NCBI RefSeq assembly: GCF_035194505.1
Contig: NZ_CP136573.1
Span: forward strand, 2,281,001 to 2,345,000
Origin: Erythrobacter sp.
Lineage (GTDB): Bacteria > Pseudomonadota > Alphaproteobacteria > Sphingomonadales > Sphingomonadaceae
Length of the DNA stretch: 64,000 nucleotides
Direction of reading: 5' to 3'
The notes under the pieces were generated by a model. The model saw nothing but the letters and a program-made list of their open reading frames with translations. It did no database searches and was not told the DNA's origin. A program made the position numbers and the translations under genes. Below, piece after piece: positions 1 to 9,169 of this stretch. Each line of letters starts with the position of its first letter. The first letter of the stretch is position 1.

Positions 1-2
1 CC

Positions 3-2114
3 GCGCTTGCCGATGATGCCGCCGAAGCCCAGCCTGCACCGGCTGACGAGAAAGCGCAGGTCGAGGATGATCTGCACAACCGCCAAGCCGACGATACCGG
101 CAACATCATCGTCAGCGCCGCGGGCCTCAAGGAACTCGACGTGCTGGCCGGCACCAGCGTGCTCGAAGCGCGCGACGTGCAGCGGCAGGCGGTGACCGGC
201 CAGATCGGCGAATTGCTGGCGAAGCTGCCCGGCGTGTCCGCCACCAGCTTCGCCCCCGGCTCCTCCCGTCCGATCCTGCGCGGCCAGCAGGGCGAGCGTG
301 TGCGCGTGCTGGTGGACGGGGTGGGCACCTCGGACGTCTCGAACACCTCGGTTGACCATGCCACCACGATCGATCCGATCACGGTCGAGCGGATCGAGGT
401 TCTGCGCGGCCCCGCGGTGCTGCTCTACGGCAGCCAGGCGATCGGCGGCGCAGTCAATGTGATCGACAAGCGCATCCCGGTGCGCATGCCCGATGAAAGC
501 TTCCACCTCGATGCCTTTGCCGGGGTCGACAGCGCCAGCAACATGCGCACCGGCGCGGCCTCGATTGATGTCGGCGTGGGCGAGAGCCTTGTACTTCACC
601 TCGATGGTTCGTGGCGCAAGAGCGACGATATCTCGATCGCCGGGTTCCAGGTCGCACCGGCCTTGCGCGCCGATCTGCTGGCCGATGCCGCCGAAGAGCA
701 GGCCGAAGGCGAGCTCGAGGAGGCCGAAGAACTGCGCGAGGCTGCCGGTGTGCGCGGCACCGTGCCCAACAGCGGGGCGCAAAACTGGACCATCAATGGC
801 GGTCTTGGCCTGATCCTCGGCCAGAGCACCTTCGGGGCATCGCTTGGCTATTACGATTCGCGCTACGGCGTGCCGACCCGTCCGGGCGCTGGCCACCACC
901 ATGGCGAGGAAGGCGCGGCTGCCGCGGGCGAGGAAGAGGGCGAGGAGCTGGTCACGATCGGCCTTGAGCAGCTGCGCGCCGACTTCAAGGGCGACATCTA
1001 TCTGGGTGAAGGCGCCTTCCAGCGGCTCAAGTTGCGGGCCGGTTTCTCCGACTACACCCACACCGAGTTCGAAGGCGACGAAATCGGCACCACCTTCGAT
1101 TCCACGAGCATCGAAGCGCGCGCCGAGCTGGTGCAGAGCGAGAGCGGGACGCTGCGCGGTTCGACCGGCATCCAGTATCTCCACCGCGATTTCTTCGCCG
1201 TCGGCGCGGAAGCCTATGTCCCGCCGAACCTGACCGATCAGTTCGCGATCTTCACCCTGCAGGAACTTGGCGCCGGCCCGTTCCAGCTTGAAGCGGCAGC
1301 GCGCGCCGAATTCACCACGGTCAAGGCCCAGACGCTGGGGATAGAGAACGACTACAACACCTTCTCGGGCGCGCTCGGCGTGGTCTATGAAGGGATCGAG
1401 GGCGTGCGCATCGGCCTCAACGGCTCGCGCGTAGAGCGTGCGCCGAGCGCCGAGGACCTGTTCTCGGACGGCCCGCACATCGCAACGCAAGCCTACGAGA
1501 TCGGTGACCCCGATCTCACCGTCGAACGCGCCTGGGGCGTTGAAGCCTATGCCCGCGGCCAGCTGGGGGCAGGCACCTTCAACCTCACCGTCTATCGCCA
1601 GTGGTTCGACAACTACATCTTCCTCGAGGAAGCCGGGTTCGAGCTCGATGACCTGCCGGTGTTCGAATATCTCCAGCAGGATGCCGACTTCTTCGGGATC
1701 GAAGCCGAGTTCAGCTACCCGCTGATCGACACCGACGGCTTCCGCCTGCTGACCGACCTCAGCGCCTCCTATGTCGAGGCCGAGTTGGCCGATGGCACCG
1801 CCGTGCCGCGCATCCCGCCGCTGAGCCTGCTCGGCGCGCTGGAAGCCCAGACCGACGCCTTCGACGTGCGCGGCGAAGTCCAGTGGTTCGACGATCAGGA
1901 CCGCGTGACCGCCTTCGAAACCCCGACCGAGGGCTTCACGATGGTCAACGCGCTGGTCGCGTGGCGTCCGCTGGAAGGCAACCGCAACATCACGCTGCAG
2001 ATCGCGGCCGACAACATCCTCGACGTGAACGGCCGCCGCCACGCCAGCTTCACCAAGGATTTCGTGCCGCTGATGGGCCGCAATTTCCGCGCAAGCGTGC
2101 GTCTGAGCTTCTGA
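3..2114 (+). CDS. ZnuD-like TonB-dependent receptor, 5' end outside window
   Basis: Outer-membrane receptor for TonB-driven uptake, probably of zinc. The reading frame is open from base 3, so the start and signal peptide lie upstream of the window; 703 residues are visible. The plug domain shows SRPILRG, DHATTIDP, VERIEVLRGPAVLLYG and GGAVNVID. The barrel ends in the typical pattern of ZnuD relatives, KDFVPLMGRNFRASVRLSF with a terminal Phe. A long loop carries a His triplet (bases 894-902) followed by a Glu-rich stretch to about 950, as expected for a metal-capturing loop. Family resemblance to ZnuD is from memory of the plug and C-terminal motifs; the substrate is inferred. A strong intrinsic terminator follows, so it is probably the last gene of its unit. 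It could instead transport a zincophore or another metal. Confidence 0.85.
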   Translation, partial: ALADDAAEAQPAPADEKAQVEDDLHNRQADDTGNIIVSAAGLKELDVLAGTSVLEARDVQRQAVTGQIGELLAKLPGVSATSFAPGSSRPILRGQQGERVRVLVDGVGTSDVSNTSVDHATTIDPITVERIEVLRGPAVLLYGSQAIGGAVNVIDKRIPVRMPDESFHLDAFAGVDSASNMRTGAASIDVGVGESLVLHLDGSWRKSDDISIAGFQVAPALRADLLADAAEEQAEGELEEAEELREAAGVRGTVPNSGAQNWTINGGLGLILGQSTFGASLGYYDSRYGVPTRPGAGHHHGEEGAAAAGEEEGEELVTIGLEQLRADFKGDIYLGEGAFQRLKLRAGFSDYTHTEFEGDEIGTTFDSTSIEARAELVQSESGTLRGSTGIQYLHRDFFAVGAEAYVPPNLTDQFAIFTLQELGAGPFQLEAAARAEFTTVKAQTLGIENDYNTFSGALGVVYEGIEGVRIGLNGSRVERAPSAEDLFSDGPHIATQAYEIGDPDLTVERAWGVEAYARGQLGAGTFNLTVYRQWFDNYIFLEEAGFELDDLPVFEYLQQDADFFGIEAEFSYPLIDTDGFRLLTDLSASYVEAELADGTAVPRIPPLSLLGALEAQTDAFDVRGEVQWFDDQDRVTAFETPTEGFTMVNALVAWRPLEGNRNITLQIAADNILDVNGRRHASFTKDFVPLMGRNFRASVRLSF

Positions 2115-2169
2115 CGCGAAACCACTTGGACACCCCTGCTCCGGGTCGCAGGGCAGGGTCGCAGAGAAA

Positions 2170-2207
2170 GGGGCAGCGGGACGGGATCCCTGCTGCCCCT
2201 TTTTTTA
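2170..2207 (+). terminator. Rho-independent terminator after the ZnuD-like receptor
   Basis: GGGGCAGC at 2170-2177 pairs perfectly with GCTGCCCC at 2192-2199, with further GGG/CCC pairing inside, and is followed by seven T residues. It lies 55 bases after the receptor stop and just before the convergent oxidoreductase gene. Confidence 0.9.
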
Positions 2208-2218
2208 TGCCCGGATGA

Positions 2219-3397
2219 TCAGTCCTCGGCCGCGAAAGTCAGCTCGGCGTGCTCTTCGAGCCGCGCCACAAGATCTTCGCCGAGGAAAGCGCCCGGGGTG
2301 CCGACACCGCCCGGCCTGGTGCAGGACAGCAGCGCAATCCCGGTTTCCGAGAGCATCCGGCTGGTCGAACCGTAACCCGGATCATAGCGGCCCTTCACGC
2401 CATATTGCAGGCGCTGGCCATCGGCCATGTCGGCGACGAAGACGACATCGTAGAAGCCGTTGTCACGTTCTTCCTTGGTCGGGCCTTCGCCGGGCTTGGG
2501 CGGCTTGGCACCGAACGGGTTTTTCATGAATTCCAGCGCCGCATTGGCCGCCGCCTTGCCCGCTTCGCCGGGGCTGGTCAGCATCATCTCGTCATACTGG
2601 AAATCGGCACCATAGGGGTGGCCGAGCAGGAAGTTGGTGCGGTGCACGTTCTTGGTGTTGATCGGTGCCATCACGAAGGGCGCGGACCATTTGCCGAGAT
2701 CGTCCTCGTACGAGGGGATCATGCCCGAAGGCTGGTCCGGCCCGTCGAAACCGGGGCAAAGCGCGAAGGGATTGCGCAGCACGTTGATGATGGAAATGTC
2801 CTTCGCCGCCGCCTTCATCGTCGCGCCGAGGCTCGCCGCGGTGCCGCCCGAGAAGGTGCCCTGCATGGCGCGGACCCGGCCACGGATGCGCGGGGCGGGC
2901 TTGCCGAACTTTGCGACGCAGGCCTTCTGGGTCATCATCACGCCGAGATCGAAGGGGATCGAATCAAACCCCGACGAGAAACAGATGCGCGCGCCCGAAG
3001 CTTCTGCGGCGGCCTGATGCTCGGCGATCTTCTCTGCCATCCATGCCGGCTCGCCGCACAGGTCGGCATAGTCGGTGCCGGTCTTGACGCAGGCGGCGAC
3101 CAGCTTGTCGCCATAGAGCTGGTACGGCCCGACGGTGGTGAGGACGACCCGGGTGCGCGCGCACATGGCCTCGAGGTCAGCGTCCTCATCGGCATTTGCT
3201 ACCACCAGCGGCGTGGAGGCCGGCGCACCGATCAGGTCGCGCACCTCTTCCAGCTTGGCGAGGCTGCGGCCCGCCATCGCCCACTTCGGCCCGTCCGCGC
3301 GGTTGCCATAGTGGCTAGCGAGATATTCGGCGACAAGGCGGCCGGTGTAGCCGGTGGCGCCATAGACGATGATGTCGAATTCGCGGGGTGTGGTCAT
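2219..3397 (-). CDS. Saccharopine dehydrogenase-like NADP-binding oxidoreductase
   Basis: 392-residue cytoplasmic or membrane-associated oxidoreductase of the saccharopine dehydrogenase / trans-acting enoyl reductase superfamily. The N-terminus has a Rossmann fold with VYGATGYTGRLVAEYL (about residues 11-26), then AGRSLAKLEEV and a VVLTTVGPYQLYG segment typical of this family. CSSGFDSIPFDLG (about 142-154) is also characteristic. Related proteins act in lipid biosynthesis in mycobacteria, but no lipid pathway gene lies next to this one, so the substrate is unknown. The ATG at 3397 sits 106 bases from the divergent acidic hypothetical gene. Confidence 0.85.
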   Translation of the reverse strand: MTTPREFDIIVYGATGYTGRLVAEYLASHYGNRADGPKWAMAGRSLAKLEEVRDLIGAPASTPLVVANADEDADLEAMCARTRVVLTTVGPYQLYGDKLVAACVKTGTDYADLCGEPAWMAEKIAEHQAAAEASGARICFSSGFDSIPFDLGVMMTQKACVAKFGKPAPRIRGRVRAMQGTFSGGTAASLGATMKAAAKDISIINVLRNPFALCPGFDGPDQPSGMIPSYEDDLGKWSAPFVMAPINTKNVHRTNFLLGHPYGADFQYDEMMLTSPGEAGKAAANAALEFMKNPFGAKPPKPGEGPTKEERDNGFYDVVFVADMADGQRLQYGVKGRYDPGYGSTSRMLSETGIALLSCTRPGGVGTPGAFLGEDLVARLEEHAELTFAAED

Positions 3398-3503
3398 CGC
3401 AATGCTCTCTTCTGGTTTCGGTCGGTTTGCACCGCTTAGCGGCTTGGCAACTTCTCGGCTTTAACGTGCAGCGACGCGAAAGGCCACGCAGGAGCACGGG
3501 CTG

Positions 3504-3938
3504 ATGGATTTCTGGACGTCGCGCAAGGCGCAGGATGACGAGAGCAACGATCGCGAGCGCGAGCCCAAGCCGACGTTCCTCCAAAACCTCACCGAATTCG
3601 TGAAGGACGAGGCCAAGGACGAGGCCGTCTCATCCGTTGTCGAATACCTGACCGACGGCTGGATCACCTATGAAGGTGGTGACGACGACGAAGAGGAGGA
3701 CCAGCGTCGGCGTAACCGTAGAGCCGATCAGGGCACCTTCGAGGAACGGCTGCAGCGCAGCTTGGCAGAGCTCGGGCCGCAGGGGGATGCGCGGGTTTCC
3801 GAACCGCCGCCAGCCCCGGTCGAAGCTGCTGCGCCTGCGCCTGTGCCTGTGTATCAGTCTCCCGTTGCCGTGCGGCCTGCGCCGGTCATGCGTCCGGCAT
3901 TGCGGGGTGCGACGGGCTTCGGGCGCAAGGGCCTATAA
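3504..3938 (+). CDS. Acidic/proline-rich hypothetical protein
   Basis: 144 residues, not recognised. The first 60 residues are strongly charged (DDESNDREREPKP, then KDEAKDEAVSSVVEYLTDGW). An acidic run, GGDDDEEEDQ, and an Arg cluster follow at about residues 58-74, and the second half is a low-complexity Pro/Ala/Val linker ending in GFGRKGL. No signal peptide or membrane segment is visible. AGGAG nine bases before the ATG supports the start. Its TAA overlaps the stop codon of the convergent dcd gene. It is probably a real gene given the ribosome binding site and codon usage, but no role can be assigned. Confidence 0.65.
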   Translation: MDFWTSRKAQDDESNDREREPKPTFLQNLTEFVKDEAKDEAVSSVVEYLTDGWITYEGGDDDEEEDQRRRNRRADQGTFEERLQRSLAELGPQGDARVSEPPPAPVEAAAPAPVPVYQSPVAVRPAPVMRPALRGATGFGRKGL

Positions 3939-4487
3939 TCTGGGCAGCGTCACGCCGCGCTGGCCCATATATTTGCCCGCGCGGTCCTTGTAGCTCGTCT
4001 CGCAGCGTTCATTGCCCTTGAGGAACAGGAACTGGCACGCACCCTCGTTGGCGTAGATTTTCGCAGGCAGCGGCGTGGTGTTCGAGAACTCCAGCGTCAC
4101 ATGGCCTTCCCAGCCCGGCTCCAAGGGCGTGACGTTCACGATGATCCCGCAGCGCGCGTAGGTCGATTTGCCGAGGCAGATCACCAGCACGTCTTCCGGC
4201 ACGCGGAAATACTCCACCGTGCGGGCGAGCGCGAAGGAATTGGGCGGGATGATGCAGACATCGGTCTCGCGATCGACGAAGCTCTTCGGATCGAACTGCT
4301 TGGGATCAACCACCGAGCTGTCGACATTGGTGAAGATCTTGAACTCGGGCGCGACCCGCGCGTCATAGCCGTAGGACGAGAGCCCATAGGAGATCACCCC
4401 GTCGCGTCGCTGGGCTTCGACGAAAGGCTCGATCATGCCATGTTCGAGCGCCTGGGTGCGGATCCATTTATCGGAGAGAATCGCCAT
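3933..4487 (-). CDS. dcd: dCTP deaminase
   Basis: 184-residue cytoplasmic enzyme that deaminates dCTP to dUTP for thymidylate synthesis. Signature segments are all present: MAILSDKWI at the N-terminus, SSYGYDARV, the CIIPPNSFALARTVEYFRVP core, GKSTYARCGI, and TLEFSNTTPLPAKIYANEG with the catalytic Glu. The start at 4487 gives the usual family length and N-terminus; a longer frame to 4523 would add 12 atypical residues. The gene is convergent with the acidic hypothetical gene, and their stop codons overlap within 3933-3938. Confidence 0.96.
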   Translation of the reverse strand: MAILSDKWIRTQALEHGMIEPFVEAQRRDGVISYGLSSYGYDARVAPEFKIFTNVDSSVVDPKQFDPKSFVDRETDVCIIPPNSFALARTVEYFRVPEDVLVICLGKSTYARCGIIVNVTPLEPGWEGHVTLEFSNTTPLPAKIYANEGACQFLFLKGNERCETSYKDRAGKYMGQRGVTLPRL

Positions 4488-4553
4488 GGGAGGAGTGATT
4501 GAACACAGGCCGCGGCATGGCAAGCGCGCAGGCGTTTTCCTCCCCCTATTTTG

Positions 4554-5093
4554 TCACAGCTGCTTCGCGCGCAATTGCGGGTTCATCGCGACAATGTGAT
4601 TGAGCCACTTCTTCGGGCGGCGCATCATGTCTTCGGGGTAATCCACCCTCACGCCCAGGATGCTCGCCATCCTCCCGACAAAGTGGATGCAGTTGCGCTC
4701 GCTCAGGCTGTAGCGCTTGCCCGGCTCCATGCTCCATTTGCGCACTTCGCGGATGACATCGTAATATTGCTCGTCGGTCAGAGTGATCGAGAAATGGCGG
4801 TTGGTAGAGCGCACATATTTCTCGTCCTCGCCCTCCACCATGTGTTCGACCCAGTCTTGGGTCGCGGCTGCGGCAACGGATTTGGGGGTGAAGCCGTAAG
4901 TCTCGTTCACGGCCTTGCCGTTGGCCTTCAGGGTGCCGTCGATTACGACGAAGGCGTGCGGATAGCGCCCCCACAGCACCGATCCGTTGAACGAATGGAA
5001 GTGGATCTGCACCTCGGCAAAGGCGGCCGGGCTCCACAAGAGAGCAGCAATTGCCAGCACATGCGCGGCGAGGCGGGAGAGGAGCAAGATCAT
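4554..5093 (-). CDS. Exported protein with permuted NlpC/P60-like His...Cys arrangement
   Basis: 179 residues. The first 26 form a signal peptide (hydrophobic LLSRLAAHVLAIAALLW, cleavage after AFA). The mature part has GRYPHAFVVIDG around residue 45 and SERNCIHFVGR around residue 137. A His in a beta-strand followed about 90 residues later by a Cys at a helix start is the order seen in circularly permuted papain-like enzymes (LRAT/YaeF type), which act as peptidases or acyltransferases. This fold call is inference from two motifs; I do not recognise a named family. It lies 49 bases after another small exported protein and before dcd on the same strand. Confidence 0.6.
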   Translation of the reverse strand: MILLLSRLAAHVLAIAALLWSPAAFAEVQIHFHSFNGSVLWGRYPHAFVVIDGTLKANGKAVNETYGFTPKSVAAAATQDWVEHMVEGEDEKYVRSTNRHFSITLTDEQYYDVIREVRKWSMEPGKRYSLSERNCIHFVGRMASILGVRVDYPEDMMRRPKKWLNHIVAMNPQLRAKQL

Positions 5094-5142
5094 GCGCCGC
5101 GTCTTTTTCCAGCAACGCGGCCTGCGTGCAAGTCCGCAGTGC

Positions 5143-5538
5143 CTATTGGCACTTGAGCCGGATCACCCCCCATGCCAGCCGCGATGGCCGCCCGCCGTTG
5201 CGGCGCACTTCATCATCGATGCATTGCTGGACGAAGGAGCGGTTATCGCCCAGCGTCCCGCTGCGCGCGGTGCGATCGAGTTCGAGCACGTCCTGCAATT
5301 CCTCGGGCGAAAGGTCGCTGGTGAACCGGCGGCCCTGCCGCAGCGCTTCGAGATTGGCGATGGCGCGGGCCAGCCGCTCCTGCCCCGGCGCAACCGGGAT
5401 GATCGACGTGCCGGACGGGGCGGGTGCCGGGGTGGGGCTTGCGCGCACCACCGGAACCCCGACGCTCTGCGCCGCGCCGGGCGCGCCTGCGAACATCACT
5501 CCGGCCAATAGCGCACCAATCATCGCAGGCTTCATCAT
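5143..5538 (-). CDS. Small exported hypothetical protein
   Basis: 131 residues, not recognised. A signal peptide (MMKPAMIGALLAGVMFAG..., cleavage near GAAQ) is followed by a Pro/Ala-rich linker (ASPTPAPAPSGTS) and a helical, charged C-terminal part. The C-terminus contains a Cys pair: QQCIDDE and a final KCQ. The protein is therefore probably periplasmic with one disulfide. The gene starts 51 bases after putA on the same strand and may be cotranscribed with it. No function can be inferred. Confidence 0.7.
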   Translation of the reverse strand: MMKPAMIGALLAGVMFAGAPGAAQSVGVPVVRASPTPAPAPSGTSIIPVAPGQERLARAIANLEALRQGRRFTSDLSPEELQDVLELDRTARSGTLGDNRSFVQQCIDDEVRRNGGRPSRLAWGVIRLKCQ

Positions 5539-5589
5539 CCGGCTCCAGTTGATCTGCGCGGTGATGCGCCTCTCTGTCTGAACGCGCGC

Positions 5590-8500
5590 TTACCCCGCCG
5601 CGAGCAGGCTGGCATTGCCGCCCGCCGCCGTGGTGTCGATCGTCATCACCCGCTCGGTTGCAAAACGCGCCAGATAGTGCGGCCCGCCCGCTTTCGGTCC
5701 GGTGCCAGACAGGCCCTCGCCGCCGAAGGGCTGGCTTTCCACCACCGCGCCGATCTGGTTGCGATTGACGTAGAAATTGCCGACCCGCGCGTTGGCCTGC
5801 ACGAAGCGCCGCGTTTCCGCGATACGGCTGTGGAGGCCGAGCGTCAGGCCGAAGCCTGTGGCGTTGATGTCGGCGACCACCTGCGGCAGCGCACCCGCGC
5901 TGAAGCGTGCGACATGGAGCACCGGGCCGAAGTTCTCGTCCTGCAATGCAAGGATCGAGGGCACTTCGATGATTGTGGGCGCGACGAAGCAGCCCGCCTC
6001 GTGGTTCTCGGGCAACGGCAGGCGGGTGACGGGCCAGCCCCTGGCCGCGCATTCGGCGACATGGGCTTCAAGCCGGGCGCGCGCGGCCTCGTCGATCACC
6101 GGGCCGACATCGGTGGAAAGATCGGACGGATCGCCCAGAGTGAGCGCCTCGAACCCGCCGCGGATCATCTCCAGCATGGTGTCGGCCACGTCTTCCTGCA
6201 GGTAGAGGACGCGCAAGGCCGAGCAGCGCTGCCCGGCGCTCTGGAAGGCGCTCGCCACGACATCGCGCACCACCTGTTCGGGCAGGGCCGAGCTGTCGAC
6301 GATCATCGCATTCTGCCCGCCGGTTTCGGCGATCAGTGTGGCGATCGGACCGTCGCGCATTGCGAGCGAACGGTTGATGGCGCGTGCGGTGGCGGTCGAT
6401 CCGGTGAAGGCAACGCCTGCAAGGCGCGGGTCGGCGGTCAGCAAGGCGCCCACCGCGCTGCCGCCGGGGATCAGTTGCAGCGCTTCGGGCGGAATGCCTG
6501 CCTCGTGACACAGCTTCACCGCCAGCGCGGCGATCAGCGGGGTCTGCGGGGCGGGCTTGGCGAGCACGGTGTTGCCCGCAGCCAGCGCTGCCGAGGCCAT
6601 GCCGATGAAGATCGCCAGCGGGAAGTTCCACGGCGCAATGGTGACGAACACCCCGCGCCCGTGGAGCGATAGCGTATTCTCCTCGCCCGTCGGCCCGGGC
6701 AGGGTGAGGGGCGCTGCAAACTGCCGCCGTGCCTCGGCTGCGTAGTAGCGCAGGAAATCGACCGCCTCGCGCAGTTCGAGCACGGAATCGAGCAGGGTTT
6801 TCCCCGCCTCGCGCTGGCACAGGCTGAGGAACTCGGCCGTGTGCGCTTCGAACAGGTTGGCCGCTTCTTCGAGCAGCAGCGCGCGCGCTTCGCCGCCCAA
6901 GGCGTCCCAGCCGCGCTGGATCGCTGCGGCTGCGTCAAAGGCGTCCGTAATCTCTGCGGCGGTGGCTTCGTGCACTGTGCCGACTGTCTGCTTGCGGTCA
7001 TGCGGCGCGGTGATCGCCGTGGCGGGGCCTTGGGGGGTGGCGGCAAGACTGGGCGCGGCGGCCCACTGGCGGGTTTCGAGCGCTGCGAGCTGTTGCAGCA
7101 ATGGCACACGCACCAGAGGATCAGCCAGATTGATCCCTGCGCTGTTGTCCCTTGCGCCGAAGATTGCATCCGGCAGCGGGATCGCCGGATTGCGGCGCGG
7201 TTCCAGCGCGGCAAGTTCTGCCACCGGATCGCCGACCAGATCTTCGGCCGGAATGTCGGCATCGCCCATGCGGTTCACAAAGCTGGTATTGGCCCCGTTC
7301 TCGAGCAGGCGGCGCACCAGATAGGCGAGCAGTTCCTTGTGCCCGCCCACCGGCGCGTAGATCCGCACCGGCGTGCGCTGGTTGCCTTCGAGCGCGTGGA
7401 GCGCGTCGTAGACTTCTTCGCCCATGCCGTGGAGGCGTTGAAATTCGAAGGGTTTGCCTTCGCTGAGATGCTTGATCGCGCCGATTGTGTAGGCGTTGTG
7501 CGTGGCAAAGGCCGGGCGGATCACATCGGCGTGCTCGAACAGCCGCGCGGCGCAGGCGAGGTAGCTGACATCGGTTGCGACCTTGCGGGTGAAGACCGGG
7601 TAGTCGGTGTAGCCACCCACCTGCGCGAGCTTCACCTCGCTGTCCCAATAGGCGCCCTTCACCAGCCGCACGAACAGCTTGCGCCCGTGCCGCCGCGCCA
7701 GCTTGCCTGCCCAGTCGCACACCCACAGCCCGCGCTTCTGGTAGGCCTGGATCGCGAGTCCGAAACCCTCCCAGCGGGTGCCGTCGGGGCGGCGGAAAAG
7801 ATCATCATCGGCGACCAGTTCCTCGATGATGTCGAGGCTCAGTTCCAGTCGCTCGGCCTCTTCGGCGTCGATGGTGAAGTGGATATCGGCATCGCGCGCA
7901 CGGACCGCGAGATCGCGGATCACCGGCACCATCGCCGCTCTGGCTTCGTCGGCGTGGAAGATATTGTACTTGGGGTGGAGCGCCGAGAGCTTGACCGAGA
8001 TGCCCGGTGAGCCTGCGACCCCTGCGCCGGCTTCACGCGCCAGCCTGATGAGCGCACTTTCGTATGACTGCCGGTATTTCTCGGCATCGGCGAAGGTCAT
8101 CGCTGCCTCGCCCAGCATGTCGAAGCTATGGGTAATGCCTCGCGCCCGCTCAGGTGCGGCGCGCTTCAGCGCCTCGTCGATGGTCCGGCCGAACACGAAC
8201 TGCCCGCCGAGGATCTTCATCGCCTGCGCCGTGGCTGTGCGGATCACCGGTTCGCCCAGCCGGTTCATCGCGCGCTTGAAGGCGCTCCCGAGCCCCTTCT
8301 GCCGCGCATCGGGCGGATCGAGCACTTCCCCGGTCAGCATCAGCGAGAAGGTCGCGGCGTTGACGAAGGTCGAAGTGCTCTCGCCCAAGTGCTCGCCCCA
8401 GTCGATCTGGCCGATCTTGTCCTTGATCAGCGCACCAGCCGTGGCCGCATCGGGCACGCGCAGCAGCGCTTCGGCAAGGCACATCAGCGCGATGCCTTCC

Positions 8501-8724
8501 TCGGTGTCGAGGCCATATTGCTGGAGGAAAGCGTCGATCCCGCTGGCTTTCTTGCCGCGTGCGCCTTCGATCAGATCGATCGCGAGCTGCGCTGCCGCTG
8601 CGTGCACCCTCGCCGCAGGAGCCGCCTGTTCCAAGCGTTCGGCGATGCAGGCTTCCTCGTTCTGGGCATAGGCGCGGCGCAGCTCGGTGCGGTCGATAGC
8701 GGGAGGCGGGGCGGCATCAGCCAT
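5590..8724 (-). CDS. putA: Bifunctional proline dehydrogenase / glutamate-semialdehyde dehydrogenase
   Basis: 1044-residue PutA, which oxidises proline to glutamate with FAD and then NAD. The N-terminal PRODH barrel (about 90-470) has SPGISVKLSALHPKY, FTIDAEEAERLELS, RLVKGAYWDSEVK and FATHNAYTIGA. The ALDH domain (about 550-1030) has IAPWNFPLAIF, VAFTGSTATARAI, AETGGQNAMIV and the nucleophile Cys834 in SAGQRCSALR. There is no N-terminal ribbon-helix-helix domain, so it is the non-regulatory type of PutA. The start at 8724 (MADAAPPP) is chosen because AGGTGA lies 8 bases upstream; the open frame continues to 8829. The divergent YciI gene begins 155 bases away. Confidence 0.97.
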   Translation of the reverse strand: MADAAPPPAIDRTELRRAYAQNEEACIAERLEQAAPAARVHAAAAQLAIDLIEGARGKKASGIDAFLQQYGLDTEEGIALMCLAEALLRVPDAATAGALIKDKIGQIDWGEHLGESTSTFVNAATFSLMLTGEVLDPPDARQKGLGSAFKRAMNRLGEPVIRTATAQAMKILGGQFVFGRTIDEALKRAAPERARGITHSFDMLGEAAMTFADAEKYRQSYESALIRLAREAGAGVAGSPGISVKLSALHPKYNIFHADEARAAMVPVIRDLAVRARDADIHFTIDAEEAERLELSLDIIEELVADDDLFRRPDGTRWEGFGLAIQAYQKRGLWVCDWAGKLARRHGRKLFVRLVKGAYWDSEVKLAQVGGYTDYPVFTRKVATDVSYLACAARLFEHADVIRPAFATHNAYTIGAIKHLSEGKPFEFQRLHGMGEEVYDALHALEGNQRTPVRIYAPVGGHKELLAYLVRRLLENGANTSFVNRMGDADIPAEDLVGDPVAELAALEPRRNPAIPLPDAIFGARDNSAGINLADPLVRVPLLQQLAALETRQWAAAPSLAATPQGPATAITAPHDRKQTVGTVHEATAAEITDAFDAAAAIQRGWDALGGEARALLLEEAANLFEAHTAEFLSLCQREAGKTLLDSVLELREAVDFLRYYAAEARRQFAAPLTLPGPTGEENTLSLHGRGVFVTIAPWNFPLAIFIGMASAALAAGNTVLAKPAPQTPLIAALAVKLCHEAGIPPEALQLIPGGSAVGALLTADPRLAGVAFTGSTATARAINRSLAMRDGPIATLIAETGGQNAMIVDSSALPEQVVRDVVASAFQSAGQRCSALRVLYLQEDVADTMLEMIRGGFEALTLGDPSDLSTDVGPVIDEAARARLEAHVAECAARGWPVTRLPLPENHEAGCFVAPTIIEVPSILALQDENFGPVLHVARFSAGALPQVVADINATGFGLTLGLHSRIAETRRFVQANARVGNFYVNRNQIGAVVESQPFGGEGLSGTGPKAGGPHYLARFATERVMTIDTTAAGGNASLLAAG

Positions 8725-8878
8725 AACTGGTTTCACCTGATACGATTCGAAGGAATATCCGGCCCTCTGAACCCCATGAGGCTGCGCTTCAAGCGCGCTC
8801 TTTGCAACCGCCGTCCTTGACCCGTGCATCGGCGTGCGGGTAGCCTTGGTGCGCGATCAAAAGGGGCCCTGCAACACC

Positions 8879-9166
8879 ATGCGCATGTTCTGCTTCCACT
8901 GCCGCGACGGAGAGGATGGCGGACGCCTGCGCGCGATCCATCGCCCGGCCCATCTCGATTTCATCCACGCCAATGCCGATCATTTCGTGATCGTCGGCCC
9001 GCTGAAGCGCGCCGATGGCCTGATCATCGGCTCGCTGCTGATCGTGAAGGCCGCGGACGAGGCGCAGGCGCGCGAAATCCTCGCGCCCGATCCCTATCTC
9101 ACCGGGGGCGTGTGGCAGTCGATCCGGGTGGACGAGTTCTCGCCGCTGCTGGGCGATTGGGCCTAG
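8879..9166 (+). CDS. YciI family protein
   Basis: 95-residue protein of the YciI / ferredoxin-like alpha-beta barrel family. It has an RPAHLDFI helix with the conserved His and Asp, then FVIVGPLKRADG, GSLLIVKAADEAQAREIL and DPYLTGGV, all in family order. Members are small dimeric proteins; most have no proven reaction. AAGGGG lies 12 bases before the ATG at 8879; an upstream GTG at 8834 and a second ATG at 8885 are alternatives. The gene is divergent from putA and convergent with the next gene. Confidence 0.85.
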   Translation: MRMFCFHCRDGEDGGRLRAIHRPAHLDFIHANADHFVIVGPLKRADGLIIGSLLIVKAADEAQAREILAPDPYLTGGVWQSIRVDEFSPLLGDWA

Positions 9167-9169
9167 GCC

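Noticed and set aside
2249..3439. 396-codon plus-strand frame over the saccharopine dehydrogenase-like gene
   Set aside because: The opposite strand has a clear Rossmann motif and family segments; this frame has none.
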